From UBA8941 sp963780545 (GTDB lineage: Archaea; Thermoproteota; Bathyarchaeia; TCS64), in contig CAWACK010000022.1 in assembly GCA_963780545.1 (NCBI GenBank), positions 1 to 64,000 on the forward strand: a DNA stretch of 64,000 bases. Direction: 5' to 3'. Shown one piece after another: positions 27,125 to 35,315 of this stretch; within the stretch, counting starts at the first letter, position 1; every line of letters starts with the position of its first letter. The notes below the pieces were generated by a model. The model did no database searches. It saw only the letters and a program-made list of their open reading frames with translations, and was not told where the DNA came from. The position numbers and the translations under genes are program-made.

Positions 27125-27347
27125 GTGAGTCAGGTTTCCTCGAAAGGTCAAGTCACAATACCAAAAGAGATCAGGGAATCCCTTGGAATAACCGAGGGGG
27201 AATCGAGTGCTCTTTGAGGTAGATGGAAGCCGAGTGACCCTCAGAAAGGTCTCAGATGATAAACTCAGTCAAATATTGACTCATCGGAAACCCTGGAATG
27301 TAAAGAGCCTCGACTACCAGAGGGAGCTGCGCAGCGAATGGCGATGA
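27125..27347 (+). CDS. vapB: AbrB-type antitoxin (VapB), frameshifted
   Basis: GTG at 27125 with GGAGAT five bases upstream. VSSKGQVTIPKEIRESLGI is the swapped-hairpin AbrB DNA-binding fold. After TEGE the frame shifts in a GGGGG run (about 27197); the other frame continues VLFEVDGSRVTLRKVSDDK and a basic tail to a TGA that overlaps the toxin start. One base added or lost restores a 74-residue antitoxin, so either an error or a very recent mutation. Confidence 0.75.
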
Positions 27348-27772
27348 AAGTGGTACTCGACACCAACATATTTCTCAACGTATTAAACCGGGAAGAGCCA
27401 TTCTTCAGAGACTCCAGCTCGATACTCGACCTAGTAGACGATGGCCGACTCTTCGGCGTGGTTTCAACCATCTCCATCGCAGAACTATCGGTAGGGTACT
27501 ACGCGGCTGGTGATGAGGCGGGGTTTAAGCGTTTTCTGCTACACATACTTTCCTCTGAGAACTATAGGCTTGTTGACGTTGACTCCAACGTGGCTGAGCT
27601 TGCGGGGAAGATTAGAGTTGAGGTAGGTTTGAGGTTACCAGACGCGTTAATCATTGCTTCAGGCTTGAAGGTGGGGGCTAACCACGTTGTTACCGTTGAT
27701 GAGGAATTCAAGAAGGCTGAGAAATTCTTAAAAAGTGTTTCCCCATCTGAGTTTTTGGCATCCTTTTCCTAA
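27338..27772 (+). CDS. vapC: VapC-like PIN-domain toxin
   Basis: 144 residues. Acidic PIN residues: Asp in VVLDTNIFLNVL, Glu in SIAELSVGYY, Asp in RLPDALIIASG and Asp in VTVDEEF. It overlaps the end of the antitoxin gene by ten bases. If the antitoxin frameshift is real, the toxin would be uncontrolled, which argues that the shift is a sequence error or that another antitoxin compensates. Confidence 0.85.
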   Translation: MAMKVVLDTNIFLNVLNREEPFFRDSSSILDLVDDGRLFGVVSTISIAELSVGYYAAGDEAGFKRFLLHILSSENYRLVDVDSNVAELAGKIRVEVGLRLPDALIIASGLKVGANHVVTVDEEFKKAEKFLKSVSPSEFLASFS

Positions 27773-27826
27773 GTACACGCGCATGCGCTTCTATGAGTGA
27801 GTTTTCAGGACATGCGGAGTATCCGT

Positions 27827-27836
27827 CGCGCGCGCG
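27827..27836. repeat. 10-base CG tract between vapC and the zinc deacylase gene
   Basis: CGCGCGCGCG in a 110-base intergenic gap between convergent genes. Confidence 0.7.
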
Positions 27837-27882
27837 AAAAACGGTAATACGCGATTTTGTGAGAGTCGCTCGCGTTCGAAAA

Positions 27883-28869
27883 TCAGCATAGTTCGGCGAT
27901 GCTGAAGAGGGGGTCCCCCGTGTTTTTCGCGGATAGGAAGTTGATTATGTTAACCGCCCCCCTCATCGGAGCCTCGATCTCCTCAACTACATCACCAAAC
28001 GGGTCCGAGATCTGTCCGATTAGCTGTCCCTCCTCAACAACATCCCCGGCACTCACAAGGTAGGTGAAGAATCTACCCCGCTTGGCGCGGACCCCCATCG
28101 TCTTCCCGGTTAACTGTATCTGGTTCTCCGGCTCCCTAGGCTCACCTCCCAGCATCTTGAGGTACTTCATGACGTTGACGATGGCGTCAACGTGGCGGCC
28201 CGTGTTCTCGCTTGTGAGTATGCCGCCTCCTCCGGACTCTATCAGCATGTTCGGTATCTGGATCTGGGACGCGGCGCCCAGCGTCGTGGGGGCCTGGTTT
28301 GGGGGCCTCAGTGTCACGAAGTCGGCGAGGGAGTACCTAAGCATCGCGGCCGTGTCCACGTCCTTGCTCTCGTCGCCGGTTCTTGTGGATATCGCGAAGC
28401 ATGGGCATAGCTCGGGTAGGTCCCCGCCGTGCAGATCTACGAAGTATGTGGCTTTCTTCATTATGTTTTCGAAGATGTAGTTCGCTATGTGGTGGCTGAT
28501 CGTTCCGGGGCCATAGTAAATGGTTGAGGCTGGTTGGCCGGGGAAGATTCTGTTTAAGTTTATGTCGTCGATTGGGTTTACGAAGGCCGTTTTAGAGTTG
28601 AACATCGGGACATTCGCGCAGTGCAGTATCACGAGTATCCCATCGAGCTGCTGAGGCTTGATCATTCGGGCTAGTATCTGTGTTGCCTTGATGCCCGGGT
28701 ACTCGGTTCCGTGTATTCCGGCTTCGACGAGTAGGGTGGGTCCTTCTCGTGTTCCGTTGATGATTGTTAGGGGAATCGCCACTTCGCCGATTGGCAGTTC
28801 GGCTACCTTTAGGTAGCCAGTTGTTTTTTGGCCCTCGTATGCCTCTATGGCTCCGATTTTGAACGTCGT
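27883..28869 (-). CDS. Succinylglutamate desuccinylase/aspartoacylase family zinc deacylase
   Basis: M14-type zinc hydrolase of the AstE/AspA family. Numbering from the GTG at 28782, ligands are His24 and Glu27 (GIHGTEYPG) and His118 (VDLHGG); ESGGGG near residue 195 is the catalytic Glu region. A biotinyl-like C-terminal beta domain (SAGDVVEEGQLIGQISDP) is usual in this subfamily. Family similarity extends upstream of the GTG (KIGAIEAYEGQKTTGYLKVA) to ACG ACG TTC at 28869, directly after an in-frame TAG. So either a non-ATG start is used or an ATG has become ACG. Hydrolyses N-acyl amino acids or a related amide; substrate unknown. Confidence 0.85.
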   Translation of the reverse strand, partial: TTFKIGAIEAYEGQKTTGYLKVAELPIGEVAIPLTIINGTREGPTLLVEAGIHGTEYPGIKATQILARMIKPQQLDGILVILHCANVPMFNSKTAFVNPIDDINLNRIFPGQPASTIYYGPGTISHHIANYIFENIMKKATYFVDLHGGDLPELCPCFAISTRTGDESKDVDTAAMLRYSLADFVTLRPPNQAPTTLGAASQIQIPNMLIESGGGGILTSENTGRHVDAIVNVMKYLKMLGGEPREPENQIQLTGKTMGVRAKRGRFFTYLVSAGDVVEEGQLIGQISDPFGDVVEEIEAPMRGAVNIINFLSAKNTGDPLFSIAELC

Positions 28870-28940
28870 CTAATTTGCACCACTCAGAATGAAGGAGGTC
28901 ATCGATATAACTGGTGCCTCGCGCTTGCGATCTTGATTAA

Positions 28941-29618
28941 TCACTCGCTTGAGTGAGTGTTGTTGATGCCTGCCAGCCTAAGCACATCTCTCAGGTCCCT
29001 GATCGGGATTATCCCCTCAACCGCGGACAGCTCCTCGAAACTCATGGAGGAGGCAACGATCGCCGTCACGCAGCCAGAGGACTTACCCGCATCTATATCA
29101 GCGACCGTATCCCCCACGAACAGGGTCTCCTCAGGCAGAACACCAAGCCTCTCGCAGGCGAGCAGAATCGGCTTAGGTGAGGGCTTTGGCTCCGCATCGT
29201 CTCCCCCAACCACCACGTCGAAGTATGAGATCAATGAATAGTGCTCGAGGATTTTGATAGCTGTGCTTCTCACCGTGTTTGTGACTAGCCCTATCTTGAT
29301 TCTCCCAGAATCCTGGAGGGATCTTAGAACCTCGACTGCGTGCGGGAAGGCCCTCGTTTTATCGTCGCATTCGTCTCGCATCTTGTTGTAGTAATCAACC
29401 CTCTCATCAACCTCTGCAGTGGTTAAGTTTGCTGAGTCTTCGAAGATTGTCCCTGACTTCATGCCCCAGAGCCTCCGAATATAGTGGTCCCTCGTTATCT
29501 CCGGTAATCCATAGTGTCTGAGAGTGCCGTTTAGGGCGTCGAAGCAGGTGTCTAGTGAGTCTATTAGGACGCCGTCTTTGTCGAACAGCACCGCCTTGAA
29601 GTCGTTGTTTGAGCGCAT
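28941..29618 (-). CDS. HAD-superfamily phosphatase (phosphoglycolate phosphatase-like)
   Basis: 225 residues. Motif I VLFDKDGVLID (Asp13 nucleophile, Asp15 acid), motif II Thr in IGLVTNTVRS, Lys in EPKPSPKPI and motif IV VGDTVADIDAGKSSG are all present, with a four-helix cap between I and II (subfamily IA). Cytoplasmic phosphomonoesterase, substrate uncertain (phosphoglycolate, pyrophosphate or sugar phosphates). ATG start agrees with the family. Confidence 0.9.
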   Translation of the reverse strand: MRSNNDFKAVLFDKDGVLIDSLDTCFDALNGTLRHYGLPEITRDHYIRRLWGMKSGTIFEDSANLTTAEVDERVDYYNKMRDECDDKTRAFPHAVEVLRSLQDSGRIKIGLVTNTVRSTAIKILEHYSLISYFDVVVGGDDAEPKPSPKPILLACERLGVLPEETLFVGDTVADIDAGKSSGCVTAIVASSMSFEELSAVEGIIPIRDLRDVLRLAGINNTHSSE

Positions 29619-30114
29619 GTTTTAGTTAAGGGATCACCCCGTGTTAGATAAATAATCCAGGCGTACGCTGATTTGTAGTATTATCTTATAGTGTGCAATA
29701 CATTGAGTCTTTTTTAGCTTGTTATGACCTATATGAGTGTGGGATGTTTTCTGTACTCTTTCTTCTTAGAGTAGGGTGAAAGCATTTATAAAAAAAATTA
29801 GCCCAAATCTGCCTTACTGTTCAAGCTATTTGATCACTCTACGTTACTGGTTCTAACTTATTATCTGCAAACTTCTTAATCTAAGATGTGTGTAGGGTAT
29901 TATTTTGGGGGTGGGAATAGATCAGGACTATTCGCGCCTCGGATAGGCGCATCTTAACGTTCTAGAGCGCTAGATAAAGCACCCCAATTTCTTTTTTTGG
30001 AATTGTTTAAAGTCATTTTTCATATTGGGTTATTTGCTCGCGAGGTTGTCACTGCGAGCGCGCTGCACGTATGTATTTTTCTAGGAATTTTCTCAGGTGG
30101 TGGAGAAGCTGCTT
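29619..30114. other. AT-rich intergenic region
   Basis: Nearly 500 bases with no supported gene. It contains TTTATAAAAAAAATT near 29787, a GGATAGGCGC/GCGCCTC inverted pair near 29935, and CTCGCGAGG...GCGAGCGCGC around 30040. No RNA gene recognised. Confidence 0.4.
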
Positions 30115-30153
30115 CTATCTGTTGATGAAGTTTGTGCCTTGAGAGTTCCTGAG

Positions 30154-30163
30154 GCGCGCGCGC
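30154..30163. repeat. 10-base GC tract inside the nucleotidyltransferase remnant
   Basis: GCGCGCGCGC; identical to 30194-30203. Confidence 0.8.
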
Positions 30164-30193
30164 TCTTCAAGGCTCTCACCGTAGATAACATAG

Positions 30194-30203
30194 GCGCGCG
30201 CGC
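30194..30203. repeat. 10-base GC tract inside the nucleotidyltransferase remnant
   Basis: GCGCGCGCGC, 30 bases from the previous tract. Confidence 0.8.
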
Positions 30204-30302
30204 TTGCCAGGTTGGCGAGCTTCTCATCCTCCAGCCCCGCTACTAGGACCCAGATGTCAATATCTGACTTCTCCGTGTTCGATCCCTTGGCGCCAATCCC
30301 GT

Positions 30303-30312
30303 CGCGCGCGCG
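30303..30312. repeat. 10-base CG tract at the 5' break of the nucleotidyltransferase remnant
   Basis: CGCGCGCGCG; reading frame changes across it. Confidence 0.8.
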
Positions 30313-30420
30313 ATTGGGAAGAACAGCACCTTGACTTCGCGCAGCGTAACGTCGATTTAACATAAAATAATCGATCAACTTTATTAACGACAAAAACCAA
30401 GCAATCTACCAGAAATAACC

Positions 30421-30675
30421 ATGTATGTTGAGGTTGGTAAAGAAGGCAGGATAGTCCTACCTAAGGATCTCCGAGAGAGGAACGAAATCGAGGAAAAAAC
30501 ACGAGTCATCATAAGGGAGAGAAACGGTGAGATTATCCTAATACCCATCAAGAGATACAGCGAACCAACCGCCTCCCTCGCAGGAAGCCTACCCCTCGAA
30601 GAACCCGTAGACAAACCTAAGGAACTCGCCCGCAGTTACGTCAGGGAGAAGGCCCTCAAGAGGCTGGATAAATGA
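30421..30675 (+). CDS. vapB: AbrB-type antitoxin (VapB)
   Basis: 84 residues. VEVGKEGRIVLPKDLRERNE is an AbrB/MazE-like DNA-binding hairpin, followed by RVIIRERNGEIILIPI and an acidic/proline-rich toxin-binding tail. The stop overlaps the ATG of the toxin gene by four bases (ATGA), so the two are translated together. Confidence 0.85.
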   Translation: MYVEVGKEGRIVLPKDLRERNEIEEKTRVIIRERNGEIILIPIKRYSEPTASLAGSLPLEEPVDKPKELARSYVREKALKRLDK

Positions 30676-31070
30676 GGTTTGTAGACTCGAATATCTTCAT
30701 ATACGTGGCTACCAACCACCCCAAATTCGGACCCACGTCAAATAACATCCTTAAAAGAATCGAGGAGGGCGAAGAAGCCTTAACCTCCACACTCGTCCTC
30801 TGCGAGGTCGCCTGGGTTTTCGAAGCCATGGGCCGGCAGGGAATCATCAAACCGGGCCTCGAGAAGATACTCTCCTACTCCACCCTGCGCATCGAACCCT
30901 TCGACGTCGACGACCTCATAGTGGGAGCGAGCCTCATGGCTACCCACCGCCTCGACTTCAATGACGCGGTCAATATCGCAATAATGGAGCGGCTTAGCGT
31001 AACTGAGGCATATACTAACGATGAGAAGCACCTCGGAAGCCAGGAATTCATCACCGCAATCTTCGAATAA
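30672..31070 (+). CDS. vapC: VapC-like PIN-domain toxin
   Basis: 132 residues. Acidic positions: Asp in MRFVDSNIFIYVATN, Glu in LCEVAWVF, Asp in LDFNDAVNIAIM and Asp in AYTNDEKHLG. Predicted endoribonuclease neutralised by the overlapping upstream antitoxin. Its stop lies a few bases before the TnpB right-end remnant, without disturbing the gene. Confidence 0.85.
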   Translation: MRFVDSNIFIYVATNHPKFGPTSNNILKRIEEGEEALTSTLVLCEVAWVFEAMGRQGIIKPGLEKILSYSTLRIEPFDVDDLIVGASLMATHRLDFNDAVNIAIMERLSVTEAYTNDEKHLGSQEFITAIFE

Positions 31071-31072
31071 AC

Positions 31073-31186
31073 GTCGACTACCCGCCCCTAAAGGAGCGGG
31101 CTTGCGGTTCAAGTTCCCACCTGGGCAGACCACAATAGGCTGGCTGACATCAGCCCTCCAACGAATATTCTTCGCCGCATTCAAGT
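31073..31186 (-). mobile_element. tnpB: TnpB C-terminal and right-end remnant, cut at a GC tract
   Basis: Leftward from the tract 31187-31194 the frame begins ARDLNAAKNIRWRADVSQ, the last RuvC motif of TnpB, then QPIVVCPGGNLNRKPAPLGAG and the CCCCTAAAGGAGCGGG hairpin of the right end. The natural stop is lost (TGA to CGA) and the frame runs on. It is a longer version of the scrap at 17003-17076; the two are cut at different residues, both at GC tracts. Confidence 0.7.
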
Positions 31187-31194
31187 CGCGCGCG
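31187..31194. repeat. 8-base CG tract at the left IS boundary
   Basis: CGCGCGCG between the TnpB remnant and the inverted repeat of the insertion sequence; one T separates it from the repeat. Confidence 0.8.
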
Positions 31195-31195
31195 T

Positions 31196-32518
31196 GCTGG
31201 CTTGTCCCTAAAATAGACACACGCCCAACAATCCCAAAATAAAATTAGCGAAACCATCAGACAAACGACTCAACCATACATCAACCAGCCAAACCAAACC
31301 CACAGCCAGCACAGCAACACCCAGAAAACGGATGAAGCCCCACACAGACAAGCATCGGCACCACCTAGCCACGCCACCACGCAGACCCGAAGCCAAGCCG
31401 TCACACATTGAAGAACGTCGGAGACAACGCCTTATCCGGGCCTACCCAAGTTCTCAGCCGCCTCCCTGTTCAACACCAGGCACAGCACACTCAGCAACAC
31501 ATACACCGACACGTTCACCAGGCCCCGAACCCTATTCACCGTCAACCCAAACCAGTTCTTCACGAAGGCAAACAACGCCTCAACAGCAGGGCCGCCTCAC
31601 GATACACCCGCACCAGAATCCTCCGGGCCATGAGTCCGGAACAACCGGTCCACCCTCAGCGCATCCTCACCACACCTCTGATTTCCCATATACGGTATCA
31701 CAGAGTAATCAACCAGCGACCTCACCTTCCGGCTGCTGTATTGGCTGTCCCCAATCAGGCACCGGATCCGTCGCCGACTCTCCCAGCTCCTCCCAGCACT
31801 AGACGGCTCTCTCACAAGAGAAGGCGCGTGCTTCTTCTCATTCTCGTTAGCAGTAGGCCAACAAGAGTAGCCAACGGCAGAATAAAGCTTCGGCTCAACC
31901 GATGAATGAAGCTTAAACCCGAGCCCATAGCTCCTCCCGTTTCTGCCCACACGTGCATCCGGGTCCGAGAGGCCCATCCCGTTGTCGGCTGGGTCCCTGA
32001 TGCTCCAAGCCTTAACGAAGCTGGCGTCCAGGACCACATCCGCCTCCTCGACTCCGCTTCTCCTGAGGAGCATTATGACCTTCTCCTCTCTATTATGAGT
32101 CGGAGCGTCTCGGCTCCGACTCTGTGGGTGAAGCGGCTGATGACTGACCTCGGGTAGCCTTCCCTCATCCACCTCTATCAGGCAGAGTCGCCTCATGCGT
32201 TGGTCTACGTCTAGGCTATCCTTGTGAGCTCCCGTAGGCTGCGGATCCCCTTCAATCGCATTATGAGGAGGGCTCTGAGGATGCCGACGGGGTTTCTCGG
32301 TGGTCTTCCTGGTCCCGTGGTGTGGTAGCATCCGAGGAGAGGCTGCTCGTGTGGGCAATGCTTAATCAACGTTTTTGAAGAGTGTCTCTAGGGTCTCGTG
32401 TTCAATTCTTGTCCTAAGTGAACTCACCTCCTAGGGTTGGACAGACCTATTGGGGGACGAGACCCCAACTGTTAAGATAAGCTTATTCTAGCCTGGATGA
32501 ATTTCGGGACAAGCCAGC
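31196..32518. mobile_element. Insertion sequence with 13-base perfect terminal inverted repeats
   Basis: About 1.32 kb. Both ends begin GCTGGCTTGTCCC reading inward (31196-31208 and, inverted, 32506-32518). The transposase gene lies on the minus strand inside it. Both ends abut GC tracts (31187-31194 and 32517-32524), so the element either entered a GC tract with target duplication or created the tracts. On its two sides lie fragments of unrelated genes (TnpB and GNAT), so it is not a simple insertion into one gene. Confidence 0.8.
31432..32358 (-). pseudogene. DDE transposase with frameshifts
   Basis: The main frame carries VVLDASFVKAWSIRDP, SDPDARVGRNGRSYGLGFKL (first aspartates), RCLIGDSQYSSRKVRSLVD, and DRLFRTHGPE. 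A second frame continues ILVRVYREA, and a third VEALFAFVKNWFGLTVNRVR to the stop at 31432. The whole gives a complete transposase of IS4/IS5-like type only if two shifts are corrected. The N-terminal 90 codons are Arg/His/Pro-rich and their frame is uncertain. Confidence 0.7.
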
Positions 32519-32524
32519 GCGCGC
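32517..32524. repeat. 8-base GC tract at the right IS boundary
   Basis: GCGCGCGC; its first two bases overlap the inverted repeat, and the GNAT fragment begins at the following base. Confidence 0.8.
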
Positions 32525-32842
32525 ATCATAGGATATGTTATTGTTAAGATAAAGAATAATGAGGGTTATATTGTGGATTTATTAGCCTATAATGACGATC
32601 TGGAGGTTGTTAAAAAATTATTGGATTTAAGTATAAAATATCTTAATGATAAGGATGTTAATCTAATTCGCTATTTGATACCAGGCGATCATCCTTACAT
32701 TAACGTTTTCAAAAAACATGGTTTTGTTGACAACCACTCCGATAGATTCATCTTAATTAAGGATAAAAAGGGGATTTTCAACGAGATTTTAGCAAAGAGA
32801 CCGAAGCTGTTGTTTCAGTACGCCGATACAGATTGGGTTTGA
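32525..32842 (+). pseudogene. C-terminal fragment of a GNAT acetyltransferase
   Basis: Starts in frame directly after the GC tract: IIGYVIVKIKNNEGYIVDLL, then VKKLLDLSIKYLN, and the family ending LLFQYADTDWV. It is closely similar to the end of the broken gene at 42845 (LIFQYADTDWV) and to the intact gene at 34205 (HIQMGDVDW). About 106 of some 365 residues remain. Confidence 0.75.
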
Positions 32843-33000
32843 TCGCGTGCGTACTTCACTATACTATCCCGCACCACAAGTTCTGGGTCAAAGTCAATTG
32901 CAAAAGTTGGCTTGATTTGGTTGAAGCGAAGAGAATTGCGCGCTCGCTTCGGCTGCACCTCATAAAGTTTTTATTCGTTTACCTTGGGTGTTGAAAGTAG

Positions 33001-33336
33001 ATGGACAGAAAGAGTAAATTGGATTTAAACGTGGACACTTCTAACTTTACTGACGATGACTACCATGAGCTTTGGAACAAGATGGGCCGAATCAGGATCC
33101 GGATGGTGGAGAAGACGGGTAAGTGTATCCATGAACTTGGTGAGACGTATTACTATGAGAATCCATACAAGAAACCTGAGGGTGTCTGCAACGCGCTATT
33201 ACACGTATTAGATCTATACACGTGGAAGACGGCTCTCGGATTTCCCTCGTGGGATCCTAAAGATAGAAAGGTCTACCTGATACACTGTCCTTCAAAAAAG
33301 GGCACGGTGTGGGAAGTGAAAAAGGTTCCCAAGTGA
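33001..33336 (+). CDS. TIGR04076 family protein
   Basis: 111 residues, ATG start. RIRIRMVEKTGKCIHELGET, then PEGVCNALLHVLDLYTWKTALG, then VYLIHCPSKKGTVWEVKKV match the whole TIGR04076 domain with its three conserved cysteines. Members are found with oxidoreductases and in anaerobes; biochemical role unknown. The extra acidic N-terminal 28 residues are specific to this copy. Confidence 0.75.
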   Translation: MDRKSKLDLNVDTSNFTDDDYHELWNKMGRIRIRMVEKTGKCIHELGETYYYENPYKKPEGVCNALLHVLDLYTWKTALGFPSWDPKDRKVYLIHCPSKKGTVWEVKKVPK

Positions 33337-33469
33337 ATATATGTGGACGAGATCTCTAGCCACTAACTCGTTCACATCGGTGTTTTGACCTGCTGGGATT
33401 TCTGTGTGTTTGGGCGTGCGCGAAACTGCGTTATCCTAGTGCGTGTGCGGAGGATGAAGAGGAAGATGA

Positions 33470-33679
33470 ATGAGAATAAGTAGGTGGAATCTTGTGCTGG
33501 TTCTAACCGCTGTGACCCTAACTATCCTCACCTTGGTGCTCTCCCTCATCACGACCAAGTACACGTTAAATGAGAACGACGTCAGTAGCTTCTCGGTTCT
33601 AGGCATCATCTTGTGCCTTATCCTCGTATTCATTCGGTCACGGTATGAAAGGAGGAAGATTGGAGTGGAAACTGAATGA
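33470..33679 (+). CDS. Small two-helix membrane protein
   Basis: 69 residues. Helices at about 8-28 (LVLVLTAVTLTILTLVLSLI) and 43-57 (VLGIILCLILVFIRS), basic C-terminus on the positive-inside side. No family recognised. Confidence 0.55.
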   Translation: MRISRWNLVLVLTAVTLTILTLVLSLITTKYTLNENDVSSFSVLGIILCLILVFIRSRYERRKIGVETE

Positions 33680-33745
33680 CGTTGCCACCAGTAACTATAC
33701 GCGCGTTATAGCTGTGTACAGTGGTTTTCTTGTCGTCGGGCGAGT

Positions 33746-34015
33746 TTAGGGTTGGGTAGGTGGCTGAGTCTGGGTCTTATGGTTCAATGGTTCCGTTAAG
33801 TTGTAGTAATCCTCGACGAATTTTAGGCCCTTATCGGTCGTGGAGTATCTTCCCTTCTCGTCGACGGTGAGAAGGCCGCCGCTAGTCAGGGTTTTGAGGT
33901 ACTCTTTGATAATCTCGAAGTTCAGGTTCGACTTGGAGACTATTCTGGTCTTGTTTGAGCCTCCGTTGGCGGCTCTGAGTATGGCGACGCTGACTTCGAG
34001 GTTGTTTCTCCTCAT
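33746..34015 (-). CDS. Winged-helix transcriptional regulator
   Basis: 89 residues. NNLEVSVAILRAANGGSNKT, then NLNFEIIKEYLKTLTSGGLL and GRYSTTDKGLKFVEDYYNL form a complete winged helix of the archaeal HTH_45 type, which is often membrane- or stress-linked. A Gln/Pro-rich C-terminal tail. It lies between a small membrane protein gene and the GNAT gene. Confidence 0.8.
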   Translation of the reverse strand: MRRNNLEVSVAILRAANGGSNKTRIVSKSNLNFEIIKEYLKTLTSGGLLTVDEKGRYSTTDKGLKFVEDYYNLTEPLNHKTQTQPPTQP

Positions 34016-34204
34016 TCTCTCAACTCATGAATTTTGGGGGTACACATGAAGTATTGGCTTCTCGCAGTTGGATGGTTAACGCTTAACCTTATTTAAAAAA
34101 TTGGGAGTATTAGTTAGAAACATTGGTACATATGCGCGCGCTAGATGTCGGGTTCATCATGTCCTGAAATTACTGTTAAATAATAATGTTTGATATAGTT
34201 AATT

Positions 34205-35299
34205 GTGGCACCGGAAGTCAAGGTCAGGGAGTATCACCCGGGAGACGAGAAATCGGTAGTAGAACTTATGATAAAGGTCTTTGGGGGGTGGCCTCATTTT
34301 GATATCCGTTGCTCGCCTCTGGATCATTGGAAGTGGAAGTATCTTGATAACCCGAAGAGGTTGAATGCAATTGTTGTAGCTGAGGAGGGCGGAATTATTG
34401 TTGGATGTGAGCATGGATACTTTGTCAACGTAAAGATTGGGGATAGCTTAGTGTTTGCACACCATGGTTGCGATTCGGCCATCGACCCAAAATTTCAGGG
34501 TGAAGGAATTTACTCGAGGTTGAATAAATTCAGATATACACTACCTCAGATGACGAGGATTGATTACTCGTTCTGGGCCTCCACTAACAAGAAGATGCTT
34601 GAGTTTGCTAGGAGGAGGAAGCAGCTTATGTCCCTTAGGAGGTTGCTAAAGATGGTAAGGATAAATGACCTAGATCTTCACTTCCGAATGAATAAGACCG
34701 ATGGGGAACTCTTTAAGCGACTAGGTTACTCGACACTGAGGAAGATAAATAAGATAATTATTCCTAAGCGAAATTATGTCTCTAAGGATTACTCGATTAA
34801 TGGAATCGAGAAGTTTGGAAATAGTCACGATTCTTTTTGGCAAAAAATTCAACCTAATTATAAATACATCGTTGAGAGGGACAGTGATTATCTGAACTGG
34901 AGATACTGTGACCCCAGGGCTGGAAATTATCAAATTGTCCAAGCTGAGGATGATGGTAATGTTCTAGGTTACTGTGTCTACAGGGTTGACAAGATCAATA
35001 ATGATTATCAAGTAGCAAACGTCATGGATTTTATTACTCTTCCAGGCAGAGTCGATGTGGCTCAGAACCTGCTTGGTAATGTGTTAGGGCGCATCGATGA
35101 CCTGGGGGTTAATTACGTTTCATGTTGGGCGCTGAAGGGCCAGTCTAATACAGGTGTTCTGAGTGAGTTTGGTTACCTTGATAGCAGGACTCCTCTAAGT
35201 ATAGTTCATCATTGGGTGAAGAGTCAGGTCGGTAATACGGAGCTGTCAGCTTCACGACCTAATGAGCTACATATCCAGATGGGAGATGTAGACTGGTAA
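34205..35299 (+). CDS. GNAT-family acetyltransferase, intact copy
   Basis: 364 residues, GTG start. N-terminal GNAT domain: VREYHPGDEKSVVELMIKVF, LDHWKWKYLDNPK, and motif A AIDPKFQGEGIYSRLNKF with the Q/GxGxG-type acetyl-CoA loop. A second, GNAT-like half (residues about 190-364) contains YIVERDSDYLNWRYCDPRAG and ends HIQMGDVDW. Probably N-acetylates an amino sugar or protein in glycan assembly, given flippases and GNAT relatives in the region. Three broken relatives lie at 32525, 42845 and 44217. Confidence 0.85.
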   Translation: MAPEVKVREYHPGDEKSVVELMIKVFGGWPHFDIRCSPLDHWKWKYLDNPKRLNAIVVAEEGGIIVGCEHGYFVNVKIGDSLVFAHHGCDSAIDPKFQGEGIYSRLNKFRYTLPQMTRIDYSFWASTNKKMLEFARRRKQLMSLRRLLKMVRINDLDLHFRMNKTDGELFKRLGYSTLRKINKIIIPKRNYVSKDYSINGIEKFGNSHDSFWQKIQPNYKYIVERDSDYLNWRYCDPRAGNYQIVQAEDDGNVLGYCVYRVDKINNDYQVANVMDFITLPGRVDVAQNLLGNVLGRIDDLGVNYVSCWALKGQSNTGVLSEFGYLDSRTPLSIVHHWVKSQVGNTELSASRPNELHIQMGDVDW

Positions 35300-35315
35300 A
35301 CCCAAATAGCATGTA

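Larger units (their letters stand above)
30115..30330 (-). pseudogene. Nucleotidyltransferase gene reduced to slices separated by GC tracts
   Basis: Leftward reading: after the tract 30303-30312 comes GAKGSNTEKSDIDIWVLV, the SDID metal site of pol-beta-type nucleotidyltransferases (antitoxin or aminoglycoside-type). Then DEKLANLA, the tract 30194-30203, a short slice YVIYGESLE that resembles the end of such domains, the tract 30154-30163, and a last slice ending NFINR. The parts between are missing although the slices are in order. This looks like one gene with internal pieces removed, each gap filled by the same ten-base tract. Confidence 0.6.

Noticed and set aside
29930..30080. Inverted GC-rich pairs considered as a tRNA or replication origin
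   Set aside because: No T-loop, anticodon arm or CCA end, and no ORB-like repeats or Cdc6 gene nearby.
30780..31220. Long minus-strand frame across the VapC gene
   Set aside because: Only its first 45 codons (TnpB tail) are meaningful; the rest is antisense to vapC because the TnpB stop was lost.
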